Positions 50,182 to 61,800 of a DNA stretch of 64,000 nt are shown here, piece after piece. The stretch's first letter is position 1. Every line of letters begins with the position of its first letter. Under the pieces are notes generated by a model. That model saw only the letters and a program-made list of their open reading frames with translations. It made no database searches and was not told the origin of the DNA. The stretch comes from Epithemia pelagica (Eukaryota; Bacillariophyta; Bacillariophyceae; Surirellales; Surirellaceae), in NCBI GenBank assembly GCA_946965045.2, contig OX337230.1, positions 682,001-746,000 of the forward strand, read 5' to 3'. The position numbers were made by a program, and so were the translations under genes.

Positions 50182-51560
50182 GATGGAGAGTGATTCTAGG
50201 AAGCAGAGATATAGTGGTGAGCTTGATTGATGGAAAAGGAGGATGGAAGGTAGGAAACAATCAATTTGGAGTTTCCTGTTTTGTTTCAGCTTACCTTGGG
50301 TAACAAGACACGGGCGTTCGTCGTAAACACAGCAATTTTGTTCGTCGTCAACGTTTGAAAGACGACTTGGATACCGGCGAGACAGGAAAGGAAGAAGACT
50401 TTGAGTGCTTGGTTTGAGCAATGGAGCTTCCAAAGGGGATGTTGTGATTCTCGCGGACGAGAAATTATGAGAGGAGAGCGAAGGTGGAATTCGAATCTGA
50501 TACCAAAACCGTGCAACATCGGAAGGCGCGCAGGAAGAAGCTGGTTCCGATCGTGACGACGAGCTTTTGATGTATTCCCGTTCCTCTTCCAGGAAGAGGT
50601 GAGACTCGTATAGTCTAACTAGAGATGACAATGGCAGGTCCTGATAGATCTTATTGAAGCTTGCGTGTGTTCCCACGAGAGAGATTCGTCTGTTCAGTGA
50701 AGCGGACTCTTAAGATCATAACACGGGATCAATTTCATCATCGTATCCAAGACACTTTAACAAATATCCTTGGCGTTCAAAATCATCTAGCCCTCAAAGA
50801 GGAGGAATGGCTTCTTGATTCACGGGCCGATGCAGTTGTGTCCTTGATTCGAACACCATCGTTGACTTTATCGCGGGACTACGGCCGGCAATCGACCAGA
50901 TGAAAGACGAGATTGAACAAACTCATGCCCGATCGCCGATTGGAGGCATGGTATATCCTGGTGATTGTATGAAACCAGTGTTCCATGCGCACAAAACTGC
51001 ACCGAGCGTGACAGTACAGTAAAAACAGTTCTGTTTTGATCATGTCCGTCGTATGATTAAGCTATGCCTTGAACCACGTACACGACAAAATCTTCTTTAT
51101 CTGGTCCCAGAATCGTTGCATCTTTCCCGAAATAGGTCATACAAGTAGACTACAGAGGGATCTTGGATCTCCAGGTTCGTACGGTATGAATAGGCTGATG
51201 ATAAGGAGAATCGTCAAGTAAACTTACCTTACATCTTCTCCTCTAGCTTACGAATGTTGGACCCAACACTATCCTACTCCGGGTAGAAAAGTCGCTCTTT
51301 GAGTTCTGAGTTCTGAGATAGGAAACAGTAGAAGACGGGCAGAGGACAGACACTATACATGGATATGGAAGCAGACACGATCTTTCGCACTTGGATTGCC
51401 AGGTGGCACGAAAAAGTCGACCATGGGCGAGAGACGGCAAAAAGTCTGCCATCTACTCAAAACAGTCTTTACGGTGCAGATAGAATATCTGTAAGAATTC
51501 ATGCGGCTTTAAACCTCAGCACGTCAGCACGGGGGGAAATGTATGACCTGAACAGTCAAA
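50182..51560. other. Divergent intergenic region (VWD gene / RING gene)
   Basis: Contains the leader of the VWD gene (with a possible intron whose donor is near 50292) and the promoter side of the RING gene. No repeat or RNA gene recognised. Confidence 0.45.
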
Positions 51561-52790
51561 ATGACGGAAGGAGAAGCAACAACAACATCATCATCACGAA
51601 GGCTTGAAAGGTCTCATCGCTTGGAAGAAAGCGCACCACGGCACTTCCAGAGATCTGGGTGGTGGAGCGTACTTTCCTTATGGGGGAACGGTCATATGGA
51701 ACCGAGTCAAGGAAGTGTTTCTACAAGGAGAAAAAAGACAAGCAACCTTGCTCGTTTCGTGTCGATTGTGGTAATTTTCTTGTGTGTCATGCCCTGGCAG
51801 AGCATGTTTCTAGTGGTCTCAACCACGATGACAACAAATACTCTTCTTGATGATCCGGTGTCCCTGATTGGATCGTCGACTTACCCTCACAGTTCTGGCT
51901 CTCAGCATCAGCATGTACGCGAAATGAAGTACATGGCAACGGCTCTTCAGAATCTTGATGGTTGGAAACCTAGTGAAAATGATCCAGAACTGTTAGAATC
52001 TCACCATGAAATCATGGATTACTTGATCATCAAACAACGCCAGCATGTATTGGTGGATCATCTTCCCCAGGCAATACCATGGCTTGTTGTGTTGATATTC
52101 GTCTTGATGCCCATGGCGTTGCTTGTTTTGTGGAATCAGTGTTACAGTGCCACACAAACCATCAGAGAGTCTGACAGGGAGAATTCTATATCATGGTCAC
52201 ACCCGACGGGACAACGAAACTCTCGCAAAGCAGTGAAATTCATCCTACGGCAGCTACAACTGCACACATTTGAAATTGTGTCGCCCCGTTCGGAAAGCTC
52301 ACCACCCATCAAACAAACACAGAATAGTCGAATGAATGGATGTTACGAATCGAAAGCCTTGGAAGCAAGGCTGTCTTGTGCTACTGGTGCACCTTCGATT
52401 AAAAATGGCTCAATGTCACAAGGAAAGAGGTTCATGGACCATGAACAAAGCCGTTTTCATTGCAGTGCCGTCAAATGCACGTGTGACTCGCAGGGACAAG
52501 CACCGTTGTCCTTGTCACTGACATCCTCTTCATGTGCAATATGCCTACAGTCCTATCAAGTGGGAGACAAGATCTGCGTCTCACCCAATGCCAGTTGCCA
52601 ACATGTCTTTCATCGAGATTGCATTGCCCCATGGTTGGTGAAAAGCATGGAGAGATATCAGAACGCGTCTGCGCGGGAGCAGTTGGACAGTGGAGAATAC
52701 CAGGGACGGCTCATAAATAAACGCTTTCGTCCGGAGTGCCCATGCTGTCGACAAGAGTACTTTTCAACAAGTGGGCAAACACATCGTTGA
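51561..52790 (+). CDS. Membrane-anchored RING-H2 E3 ubiquitin ligase
   Basis: 409 aa, intronless. Two hydrophobic segments (ARFVSIVVIFLCVMPW near residue 70, and IPWLVVLIFVLMPMALLVLW near 180) suggest a membrane protein with a short lumenal loop. The C-terminal RING-H2 runs from Cys325/Cys328 (CAICLQSYQVGD) through CQHVFHRDCIAPWL to CPCC near the end. The loop before the last Cys pair is about 35 residues, longer than in standard RING-H2 fingers, but all eight metal ligands are present. Family members transfer ubiquitin from an E2 to membrane or ER substrates. The middle region is Ser/Gln-rich with no known domain. Confidence 0.87.
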   Translation: MTEGEATTTSSSRRLERSHRLEESAPRHFQRSGWWSVLSLWGNGHMEPSQGSVSTRRKKTSNLARFVSIVVIFLCVMPWQSMFLVVSTTMTTNTLLDDPVSLIGSSTYPHSSGSQHQHVREMKYMATALQNLDGWKPSENDPELLESHHEIMDYLIIKQRQHVLVDHLPQAIPWLVVLIFVLMPMALLVLWNQCYSATQTIRESDRENSISWSHPTGQRNSRKAVKFILRQLQLHTFEIVSPRSESSPPIKQTQNSRMNGCYESKALEARLSCATGAPSIKNGSMSQGKRFMDHEQSRFHCSAVKCTCDSQGQAPLSLSLTSSSCAICLQSYQVGDKICVSPNASCQHVFHRDCIAPWLVKSMERYQNASAREQLDSGEYQGRLINKRFRPECPCCRQEYFSTSGQTHR

Positions 52791-53085
52791 AATATGATAC
52801 TCCAGTACTTTAGTTCCGCAGTTCTCCCATGGTGATGACTGCCTATTTTCTTCAAATAGAGCAATTCTCTATGAAAGCTTTCGTAGACATGCGAGAGAGA
52901 GAGTCTGGATTTATCTAAAGCCCATCTTTTCAACTCCATTAGCTATCCATAGAACACGGAAGCCGCGTAGCAAGGTTTCACGAAACCTATCAGCGACTGA
53001 AAGGAAGAATGAGTCAATTCGCCACATTATATAACGACCATTGAATTGATGTCGCCGACCAGAGCACGGAGCCAGGCCGGGAACC

Positions 53086-54294
53086 ATGATGTTATCACCG
53101 CTGTTGCATTCGAGTGGAACAACAAGTTTGCTTTTGATAATGATTCTGTCGTGCAGCTCTCATGCCGCAATGGCTTTGCGTTGCCATCGAGGAGGATGCA
53201 GATGTTCACACTCTGCGCGGCAACCAATCACATCGTTCTTGTCTCATACTACTAACCAACACGCAACACGAAGAACGCGTACCTACGCTTCGGATGCTGA
53301 TGTAAATAGTAATTCGGAAGAGGGAGGGACACCCAGCACTGTGGAGAGCAAGTCGACGGATGTTTTGGAGCAATATCGCAACAAGAGCAATCGACGTGAT
53401 CAAGTGTTTAGTGCCATATCCGGTGATGGTGGCATTAAAGTGACGGCTTGCACTGCCCGAAACATGGTCAACGATCTCATGATGCAGCACACATTGGCAC
53501 CTGTTCCGACTGAAGCGTTGGGAAGAACATTGATTTGTGCCGTTCTCATGTCCAATGGAATGCAAGACGAACAAAAGGTACAAATTACAATGAATTCCGA
53601 TGGTCCGATTCGCGGTATTGTTGGCATGGCCAATGGCAAGGGAGAGGCTCGAGGTTATGTGGGAACCCCCATGTTGGGTGAAATGTCCTTGCCGAGTGCT
53701 GTGGGGAAAGGAATGGTTCAAGTGGTTAAGAATCACCCTGATTGGCCTCGACCGTACAATGGCATTACTGCCATTCGACATGGCGATATTGATCGTGACA
53801 TTGGCATTTACTTGGCCGAATCGGAACAGCGATCCTGTGCCTTGGCAGCGGCCACCAGCGTAACGGGTGTCTTGTGTAAAGCAGCTGGAGGGTATTTGAT
53901 TGAGCAATTGCCTGATGTTGATCCAGATATTATCAAGATTGTCGAACGCAACTTGGCCAAAATGGTAGAGCTCGATGGAGGTGAAAAGTTGCCAACCAAC
54001 TTGTTGCTGAATGGTGTGTCTCCCTTGGAAATTGCGCAGATTGCCTTGGAAGGATTGGATATGAAACCCTTGCAACAAATAGAACCAAAACTTGCGTGTG
54101 ATTGTACGGAAGGACGACTGTTCCGAGCCTTGCGATTACTTCCGCGAGAGGAAGTCGAAGATATTTTGGTAAAGGAAGAAGAAATTTCGGCCCGATGTGA
54201 ATTTTGTGGCAAAACATACCGCATGGGTGCCGATGATGTACGAAAAAGACTCGCGGAAGCCACTGGAGATCCAGCTCGAGATGATCCCATGTAG
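53086..54294 (+). CDS. hslO: Hsp33-type redox chaperone, plastid-targeted
   Basis: 402 aa, intronless. The first 70 residues form a targeting leader: a hydrophobic signal part (TTSLLLIMILSCSSHAAMA), then a Ser/Thr/Arg-rich stretch. The rest matches Hsp33: DQVFSAISGDGGIKVTACTA, then GRTLICAVLMSNGMQ, GEMSLPSAVGKGMVQV and YLAESEQRSCALAAA. The redox-switch zinc site is present as CDC (residues 338-340) and CEFC (371-374). In bacteria oxidation of these Cys releases zinc and activates holdase activity; the algal form presumably protects plastid proteins from oxidative stress. An upstream in-frame ATG is not favoured because this start begins the hydrophobic leader. Confidence 0.93.
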   Translation: MMLSPLLHSSGTTSLLLIMILSCSSHAAMALRCHRGGCRCSHSARQPITSFLSHTTNQHATRRTRTYASDADVNSNSEEGGTPSTVESKSTDVLEQYRNKSNRRDQVFSAISGDGGIKVTACTARNMVNDLMMQHTLAPVPTEALGRTLICAVLMSNGMQDEQKVQITMNSDGPIRGIVGMANGKGEARGYVGTPMLGEMSLPSAVGKGMVQVVKNHPDWPRPYNGITAIRHGDIDRDIGIYLAESEQRSCALAAATSVTGVLCKAAGGYLIEQLPDVDPDIIKIVERNLAKMVELDGGEKLPTNLLLNGVSPLEIAQIALEGLDMKPLQQIEPKLACDCTEGRLFRALRLLPREEVEDILVKEEEISARCEFCGKTYRMGADDVRKRLAEATGDPARDDPM

Positions 54295-54646
54295 TAGGAG
54301 TAGCTTTAATATCACAACTGATTGTAATGCTTATGTTGGATGTACAAAGTATGATGTTTATCAACTACTCCAACTGTCCAGCGTTGAAGGGTGTGTTTCC
54401 TTTTTGCTGCAGATCAACGTCATGCAAGCAACACAAGGTTTTGCAAGTCCAAGAGACGACACAAAATTTCGGATGTTGGGTGCTTTGTTCCCACTATGCG
54501 TGACTGCAGTGACTCCTCTCCAGTTTCATCATATTATCAAGAAACGGATTGAACTCTCGTCCAGAAGCAACGGTTTGTGAACAAGGGGCTTCTTGCACAC
54601 ATCAGGGGGGAGCATGGATCTTTCCAAGACCTGGAAACCGTCAAAA
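54295..54646. other. Convergent intergenic region (Hsp33 / PP2C)
   Basis: 352 bp holding both 3' ends. No other feature seen. Confidence 0.5.
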
Positions 54647-56081
54647 TCATAGGTCTAAGACAACACACGTAATATCATCGCTCTTGACTTCATCGATAAA
54701 TGGAGACTGCTCCACCCATGCGGATTTTGCGCTTTCAGCCAACAGGTTGGCAACTTCTTGTGTCGACAAGGAATCGTCGATGTTTGCCAACATTTCTTGC
54801 ACTTTCAAAGCCGGCAACACATCCCAGATTCCATCCGTGGCCAAAACGATGCGTTCTCGAGTATTTTCGTTAGAGTGTGGCTCTTTCTTTTGTTGTCGCG
54901 GAAAGGTGTGTACAAGTGGTGTGGGAATGACACCGGCACGCAAGAGGACGGAATCTCCCAGGGCACGAGTCATGGCAATGCCAATGGGACCGTACCAAAC
55001 ATTGCCACTGTCATCGATGCGACCTTCTCCCTTTTCAATGCGGACTCGTTCCTCATCCGAACCTTCTTGGATGGTGGTAGGAGTTGTGAGTGGTTCAGGA
55101 GGATCCTGGCTCGAACCAAGAAAGCGATAAGCCCTTGAGTCTCCCACATGGCCCACATACAAGGTTTTCTCATTCCACAAACAGACAATGCATGTTGTGC
55201 CACATCGTCCTGCAGGTACACTGGTATTTAGCATCGCATCCCAATGAGCTTGATGAAATGCATTACACAAAACTTGCTCCATGCGACAGGATTCTGTCAT
55301 ATTTTTGTCGCGCGTATGCAACTGGTATTTGGCCAATATCTCGATTTGCTCTTCCAGGTCGCGTACGGGCTTTGGGTCGTTCAGCTGTTGCGCCACGCAC
55401 TTTGGTAAATGTATCGACAAAAACTCTGTCAGACGCTCGGCCTTTTTACCATGTCCATCCAGGACACCCGCAACTCCAAACACTTGGTTTGATGAAAAAT
55501 TCTTAGAGTCTGACACCTCAATTGTGGTATGAAAGTAAGCATCCTGATTGACCTTTTGGGGTCGATTTGGATCCGATCCGACCCATGAAACAGATCCCAC
55601 CGAATAGGACGACAAAATCGACAACATTGTGGAGAAACTGAAAGTTGGATGACTCCGTGATCGGCCATGTGCTATCCAGTTTCTCTTTTGTTGTTTCACA
55701 TGCGGATGTGATGGTCGTCGTGCGTCCGAGCAACAAGAAGAATGACTGCAGGATTCTCCCGTTCCCACAAAACCCATCGCCTTCCATTCTTGGTGATCAC
55801 CATAGCTCAACAGAACCAGCAATACCTTCCAGCCAAGATCCAGAATTCGTCTTGTATGGATGCTCATGGTCCAAGACAAATCATTGGCATCAATCGGGAT
55901 CCGGGGGCGTTGTTTGTGACGTTTTCTAATCGGGGGTAGAACTGTTGGGGAGGGTTCATCGCCCCCGCTGACTAAAGTAGCTACCCCTGTGCTAGCGAAT
56001 TTGAAGTAGGCGAATGCATTGGTGCAGAAATTGAAAGTGAACCTACTCCTATGATCCTCTATTAGAAGTACGAGGGCAACG

Positions 56082-56118
<37 letters not shown>

Positions 56119-56170
56119 CAGACAGTGAACCCGTACGGCCGTTTTTCATGGCTCGTCCGCTTGAAAACAT
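54647..56170 (-). CDS. PP2C-type Ser/Thr protein phosphatase
   Basis: The frame is 507 aa. The catalytic domain starts near residue 195 with the PPM motifs: KVNQDAYF, GVAGVLDGHGKKAE (metal-binding Asp and Gly), RCGTTCIVCLW, LYVGHVGDSRAYRF, IAMTRALGDS, IVLATDGIWDVL and SDDITCVVLDL at the C-terminus. All metal-binding Asp residues appear present. The start is doubtful: the first 60 residues read through a CT microsatellite and give a Ser-Leu run, so the ATG at 55867 (MSIHTRRIL) or a later one is more likely. The enzyme removes phosphate from Ser/Thr residues using Mg or Mn; its target is unknown. Confidence 0.88.
56089..56115 (+). repeat. (GA)n microsatellite
   Basis: About 13 GA units. It lies at the 5' end of the phosphatase frame, probably in its leader. 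Confidence 0.9.
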
Positions 56171-56369
56171 GTGTTCTCCGATAGGTGTGGCAGTCGATGC
56201 ATTTTTCTTCCTGTCGTGTCATGTCTCCGACGTTGTTCACGAACGGACTTGAATCAAAAAGGTCCTCACCCGTCCAAGTGACGCGCATCTCATTTTGGAA
56301 CCAAATTGGTCCATGAGATCTAGGGATCTCCGCCAACCCCCTCTTGTGGAAGAGTGAAGATAATAAAGT

Positions 56370-57788
56370 TCATACAAACTCCACCGTGACAACAAGACAA
56401 AGCACCACAATGCACATTCTCCCTATCCATAGCCCTGAACGATAAATCGCAGCACTGGTGGTTGTAGTGTCTTGGATGGCTTCCAAGCGCTCTTGTACCA
56501 ACGGCATTTCCGAGGGAGTTGGGCTCGGACGGTTCGAGGGGAACAAGGACGGAGTATCGGAAGGCTCACTGCTCGTCGAAGGAAGAGCCGAATACGATGG
56601 TTGATCGGACGGAAGTTGTGACAAGGATGGCTGGTTGGAAGGCAATTCGGAAACGGAAGGAGCAGAAGAGATGGATGGTCGATTCGATGGTGATTCAACT
56701 GGAGCGAAGGAAACCGATGGGAGATTCGATGGAGATTCGGAGACAGAGGGAGCAGAGGAATTCGATGGCATATCCGATGGCATATCTGATGGAGGATCCG
56801 ATGGCATATCCGATGGTGAAACAGGCGGAATAGGATTTGTGGAGGGAGACGCGGAAGGATCCAGTGTGGGCGGATAGGAACTCCTCGATGGAACCATGGT
56901 GGGTCTCCGCGAAGGAGCATTCGTTGGTGTCGCCGTGGTGGTTGTGGAACCACACGTTTCGGGTGCCAGTTGACAGGTGGTCGTATCGATCCAGTCCGCG
57001 GCCCCCGAGACACGAGCGAATACACTGGGATAGAGGGGCGAACCACAATCGAGTCCCCAGGATGCCAAACCGACCACCACAAGACTTGTGGTGGTTTCGA
57101 CTTGCACAATCAAGGGACCTCCCGAATCTCCTTGACACGTCCCACTCACAGTCGTAGTGTCATCCGTACCACCACTGCTGGTAGAAGCTCCCATTGCACA
57201 AATCATACTGGTGGAACGGAAGGTGGATCCATAGCTTTCCAGACAGTCTTCATTTGCTTCCACTTGCACTTGCGCTTGAAGAAGCTGGTTCGACACGGGG
57301 CCCGAACTAGAGGTTCGACCATATCCCATAATGGTGGCATTGGCACCATTGGCAGGCAGAGTTGGATTGGTGTTCCACAAAGGAAATTGTACGGCTGGCT
57401 CCAAGACGGGTTCACTGAGGAGTACAATCATGAAATCATATTCAAATGTCACTTGATTATAGTTGCGATGAACTTCTTGTCGCGCCACGGTTCGAACCGG
57501 CGCGAAGGGATCCACGGGCTGTCTCTGTACCGATCCAATCACTACTGAATTTCCCACGGCAAACGGTACTTGACAAGACGCCACGGTTAGCACGATTTGA
57601 GGAGCAATCAAGCCACCGCCACAAAACATGGAGCTGGAAGACACAAACCAGGGAAATGCATTCACTGGAGACACTGTCCCTCCCACAATTAATTCACGAG
57701 GATCATGATTCTTGTCCTTCTCTTCCGAGGCGGGAGACCAATGGGAGTCCTTGTCACCGATGGTTTGTGAAGCAAGCAGCAGACTGAA
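56370..57788 (-). CDS. Trypsin-fold (S1) protein with missing catalytic His and PS-rich stalk
   Basis: The S1 domain begins at ELIVGGTVSPVNAFPWF. The oxyanion and Ser region (GTCQGDSGGPL) and the Asp region (YDFMIVLL) are intact. The His region reads IVLTVASCQ where trypsins have TAAHC, so Ser replaces the catalytic His. After the domain come about 130 residues of PSxxPS repeats, a stalk type common in diatom cell-surface proteins, then a C-terminal hydrophobic anchor (MCIVVLCLVVTVEFV). The open frame reaches 57788; just upstream an in-frame TAG (57789-57791) interrupts what would be a signal peptide from the ATG at 57809 (MLRLVV, stop, FSLLLASQT). Either an intron joins another leader or the gene is decaying. 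Most likely a pseudoprotease. Confidence 0.82.
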   Translation of the reverse strand, partial: FSLLLASQTIGDKDSHWSPASEEKDKNHDPRELIVGGTVSPVNAFPWFVSSSSMFCGGGLIAPQIVLTVASCQVPFAVGNSVVIGSVQRQPVDPFAPVRTVARQEVHRNYNQVTFEYDFMIVLLSEPVLEPAVQFPLWNTNPTLPANGANATIMGYGRTSSSGPVSNQLLQAQVQVEANEDCLESYGSTFRSTSMICAMGASTSSGGTDDTTTVSGTCQGDSGGPLIVQVETTTSLVVVGLASWGLDCGSPLYPSVFARVSGAADWIDTTTCQLAPETCGSTTTTATPTNAPSRRPTMVPSRSSYPPTLDPSASPSTNPIPPVSPSDMPSDPPSDMPSDMPSNSSAPSVSESPSNLPSVSFAPVESPSNRPSISSAPSVSELPSNQPSLSQLPSDQPSYSALPSTSSEPSDTPSLFPSNRPSPTPSEMPLVQERLEAIQDTTTTSAAIYRSGLWIGRMCIVVLCLVVTVEFV

Positions 57789-57809
57789 CTAGACTACAAG
57801 ACGCAGCAT

Positions 57810-58831
57810 CCATTTTGCCGAGGCTGTCTTGTTTCGCATCAATATGTGTCTCATTGCCTTTATCCATACACGAAAGAGATAGTTGCTGTTGAGATAATAT
57901 CTTTTCGTCTTTGCCGGTCCAAAAGTGGTCTGTGGCGGTTGACTTGGGGCGCATGCCAAATGCCAATGTCCATGGCCATGGATGGAAATGGAACACGTCA
58001 AAATTTTGAAGAGGTTGCGTTCTTGTACACTACTACAATAGAACAGTAACAAAAATGTGGGGTTACATTGTAAGTCCTCTGGCGCAGCGACATCCGTAGG
58101 CTTAAGAAAAGAAAACTGCCATCAATATTGCTATTGCACCCGCAATGTACGAGTCCAAAATCGTCCGCAACACTCTCACAAAACTGCAGAACTTGATTGG
58201 ATGGCGAAACGCCAATTCGTACAATAAGACTCGTTCCCTACAACTGAAATTTTCATGCAAAACGATATAACGGCTGTTTCCGCTAGCTATTAGCGAGCAC
58301 ATGTTCCAGAATCTCAATGTACACCCAAGTTAAGATGGGACCAAGGAACATGGTCAGGCCACGTCATGAAGTCTGAGCATTGGCGTTGGAGTGCAAGTCG
58401 GGCGGTCCACCCAAAAGAAGAGCCGGCCTCGCTGTCACACAAAGAATGAGGCAGAACGGGCGCGCAACTCGGAAGAGGAAATTCCAAAAAGAACATGTGC
58501 ATCCCATCTACTGCGACAAAGCCTCTTCCATTCCATATCTCAAAGTGGACTGCCTCCAAATAGAGGATCGTCCGATTCAAGAGGCATGGGCACTCTTGAA
58601 TCAAACAACAATGCGCCAACAATGGATCCCTAATGGAGCGCGACATGCGATCCATGACAAACAAGCAAAGACGCAGCAAACAAAACAAGAGGGACACGGA
58701 GAGCTCACTCTTTGGGTTTTCTACGGTTCGTCGGCGAAGGTCTGATCCCCTTTGGCGCCGTTCTTGATTTCTAAAGAGTTGAAACTCCAACTTTCTCTGC
58801 TCACTTCGCTCTCTTACTTACTCCTTCTACC
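57810..58831. other. Upstream region of the second DIRS element
   Basis: About 1 kb with no supported gene. It must include the 5' boundary and presumably the A1 repeat of the element starting at 58832, but the partner repeat is off the window, so the edge cannot be placed. Long frames on both strands at 58314-58790 have no recognisable domain. Confidence 0.4.
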
Positions 58832-61800
58832 ATGTCGGTTCCTCCTCCTCCTCCTCCTGCACAGGATGCTGATACGCTCCTCTCTGCGCTCGTCGCTTCG
58901 GCCTCCGTGGCTAACACCCCTGCGGCTGGGGCCGCCCGTCCTTCTACGGCGGCTCTGGGGGGGGATCGCGGTCAAATCTCCTTTGCTGCTGACCCTCCCA
59001 CGGATGAGATGATGGTTCAAGGCACGGAAACCGCATTGTTTCCTGAGAGCACCATGGACCCTACTGTCCTTGGACGCTCTACCGGTGGTAGTAAGTTTGG
59101 TGTCGTGGCGCTTCGCGCAAGCGAATGTGCAGACAAGTTGTTGTGTTTGGGTCTCAAGCGCGGCGGGGCAACCTTTTGCATCGACCCCAAGTGCGCTAAA
59201 GCCGGGGACCATGGAACTGGTCTAGCTCCCGTCGACTTGGGACCCTCAGGAGGATTGTTCATTACCAAGAACCCTGCCTCTGCCTTTTGCACTCCGGTTA
59301 TCTCGTTGAGTGAGATCTCTCAGGAGACACTGGACCAAGTCCAGCATGAAAAACACACTATGGAAGAATGGACGAAGAAATTCGTTGCTATGAAACGTCT
59401 TAATCAAGTTAAGAAAGAAGGTCACCTGGATGCCAGTCTGAAGGAAACGGAGCATAAAATCTCCAAGGCTGACTCCCTCCGTACCCCGTTTACACTCAAG
59501 AAAGCTACCTCTACCTCCACCTCCTTCGTCGTCGAGAATTTCTCTCCTCACCACAAGATTTTGGACGGGGATCTGCAGGATGTGATTCGGAAGATTACGG
59601 TTGACTCCTCCTTGGTTCCGATAACTCTTCGCGAAATCGAAGACTCGGTGATGGAAGCAGGAGAAGTGATCCAGACTTTGTCCTTGGAACAACAAGCCAT
59701 TTCGCGTCAAAACAGCACAGCCGTTGAAGCTCTAGGAATCAAATTTGATAAACTGTCCATGGAAATTGGACCTCGAGAGGACTTGCCGGACGAGTACCAA
59801 GCCCCGACCCTCTGGGGAATCATCTCTTCGATGATTCGCTCCATTCAAGAATCCTCTCCCTTGACGACTGAATCTCACCAACGCGCTGTGGATAGTCGCC
59901 TTGCCGCGGTTGAGTCCTCTGTTGCTACTTTCTTCTCAACCATCCAAGGCCAAGTCTCTTCGAAGTTGTCCTCGACCCAAGTTGAGACTCGTAACTCGGT
60001 AGACAAGCTTCGAAACCAATTCGTTCAAGGCTTCAAAGGAATCCTCGATCGCTTGTCGGCCCTTGAATCCAACACGACGCTCACCAACCGTATCTTGACC
60101 ATTGAAAACAAGATGTCGTCCCATGAAATTTTGCTTAGCCAACTGGGAACCTCCCCGCAGATGTTTGGTGCAACACAGACGACATCCAACACAGGATCAC
60201 CAGCCCTTCAAAACAAAGTCACTGCTCTTGAAGGGGAAATCGCGAATTTGAGGACCCTCTTGGGAGATGCCAATTTGGAAATGCAACGTCTCAAGGGCAA
60301 GGTCGACACTTCCACCATCAAGTTCGGAAATCTCGGCGTAGCAACGGTTGATGACTGCAAAGCCTGGGTGGCCCTCAAGTTCGGGTCAAGAGCGTACGGT
60401 CTTTTGTTTGATCTCAACTTGGTGCTTGAATGGTGCGCCCCGCAGGAGAATGGGGATGTTTTATCCATGCTGACTACCATGGAAAAACGACACAAGATGC
60501 AGATCGCGACAACAAATGAAGCCCGAGCGATTTATGCGATGAAGAATGAATTTCCCCAGCTCTTGTACAAAGATTTCCCTGGCACCGGGCGGGACCCTTC
60601 GTTTCTCACTGCGATGAAAGAGTACTCGGATTGGGAGTCGCCCGAGACGGGAGTTCGTGACCGCTGTGTCTTGTCCCAACTTCTTCGTTCCACCTGGTGG
60701 GACTGGGATGCGGGTTCTTCATTGATTTTTTGGCGCTGGAACGGCCTCTCCCAACAAGCAGATGCCTGGTTTGGCACTCCCATCCATGTCACCGATGCTC
60801 TTCCTTCTTATCATCGGCGTCAGCGTGCTCCTCCTGCGGACATGCTCCCTCAAGTTTCCAAGAAATTATCGACCGTGCTCGAGCGTGGTTATTTGGACGG
60901 TGTCTCTCCTCCCTCCAGCATGACCGACTATTTCGCTGTTCCAAAAGGCGACAATGACATTCGGATGGTCTATAATGGCACAAGCTGCGGGTTGAATAAG
61001 TCTCTGTGGGCACCGAATTTTTGGTTACCAACGTCTGAGTCGGCTCTACGACTATTGACCACCGATTCCTACTGTGGGGACATGGATTTGGGGGAAATGT
61101 TTTTGAATTTCCCCATGGACGTACACCTTCGACCCTATGCTGGTGTAGACATGAATCCTGTCCAGTCACACCTCACCCCAGAAGCTACAGCCCTCTCTCC
61201 TGAATCTGGTAGGGTGCGGTGGAATCGTTTATTTATGGGTATGCTTCCGAGTCCGTTCCACGCCGCCCGCCAATACTACCTGGCTGAGGAAATAGCAAAA
61301 GGAGCACCACAGGATCCAACCAATCCGTGTGGTTTTGATTCAATTCGCTTCAACATCCCTGGCTCCGCTGATTACACCCCAACTTTGCCTTGGGTCATGA
61401 AGTGGAGCTCTAGACTCGACAACATTACGGGAGATGTAGTTACCTACATGGACGACTTGCGAACGGTCGGTTCCTCAGCCGAACATGCATGGCAGGTGGC
61501 ACGCCAACTGGGGGCTAGATTGCAATATCTAGGAATTCAAGACGCACCTCGAAAGCGGAGACCACCTTCCAAAACTCCCGGCGCATGGGCTGGCAGTGTA
61601 CACCATATCTCAGCCACGACCATATCAAAAACCCTCACCCAAAAGAAATGGGACAAGGGCAAGAAACTCCTGGAAAAATACGTGGATGCATATACCAAGA
61701 GTGACTTTCCCACGTTCGATCACAAACAAATGCAACGAGACGTGGGCTTCTTCGTTCATCAAGCGCTGACCTACAATTCGCTAATGCCCTTCTTAAAGGG

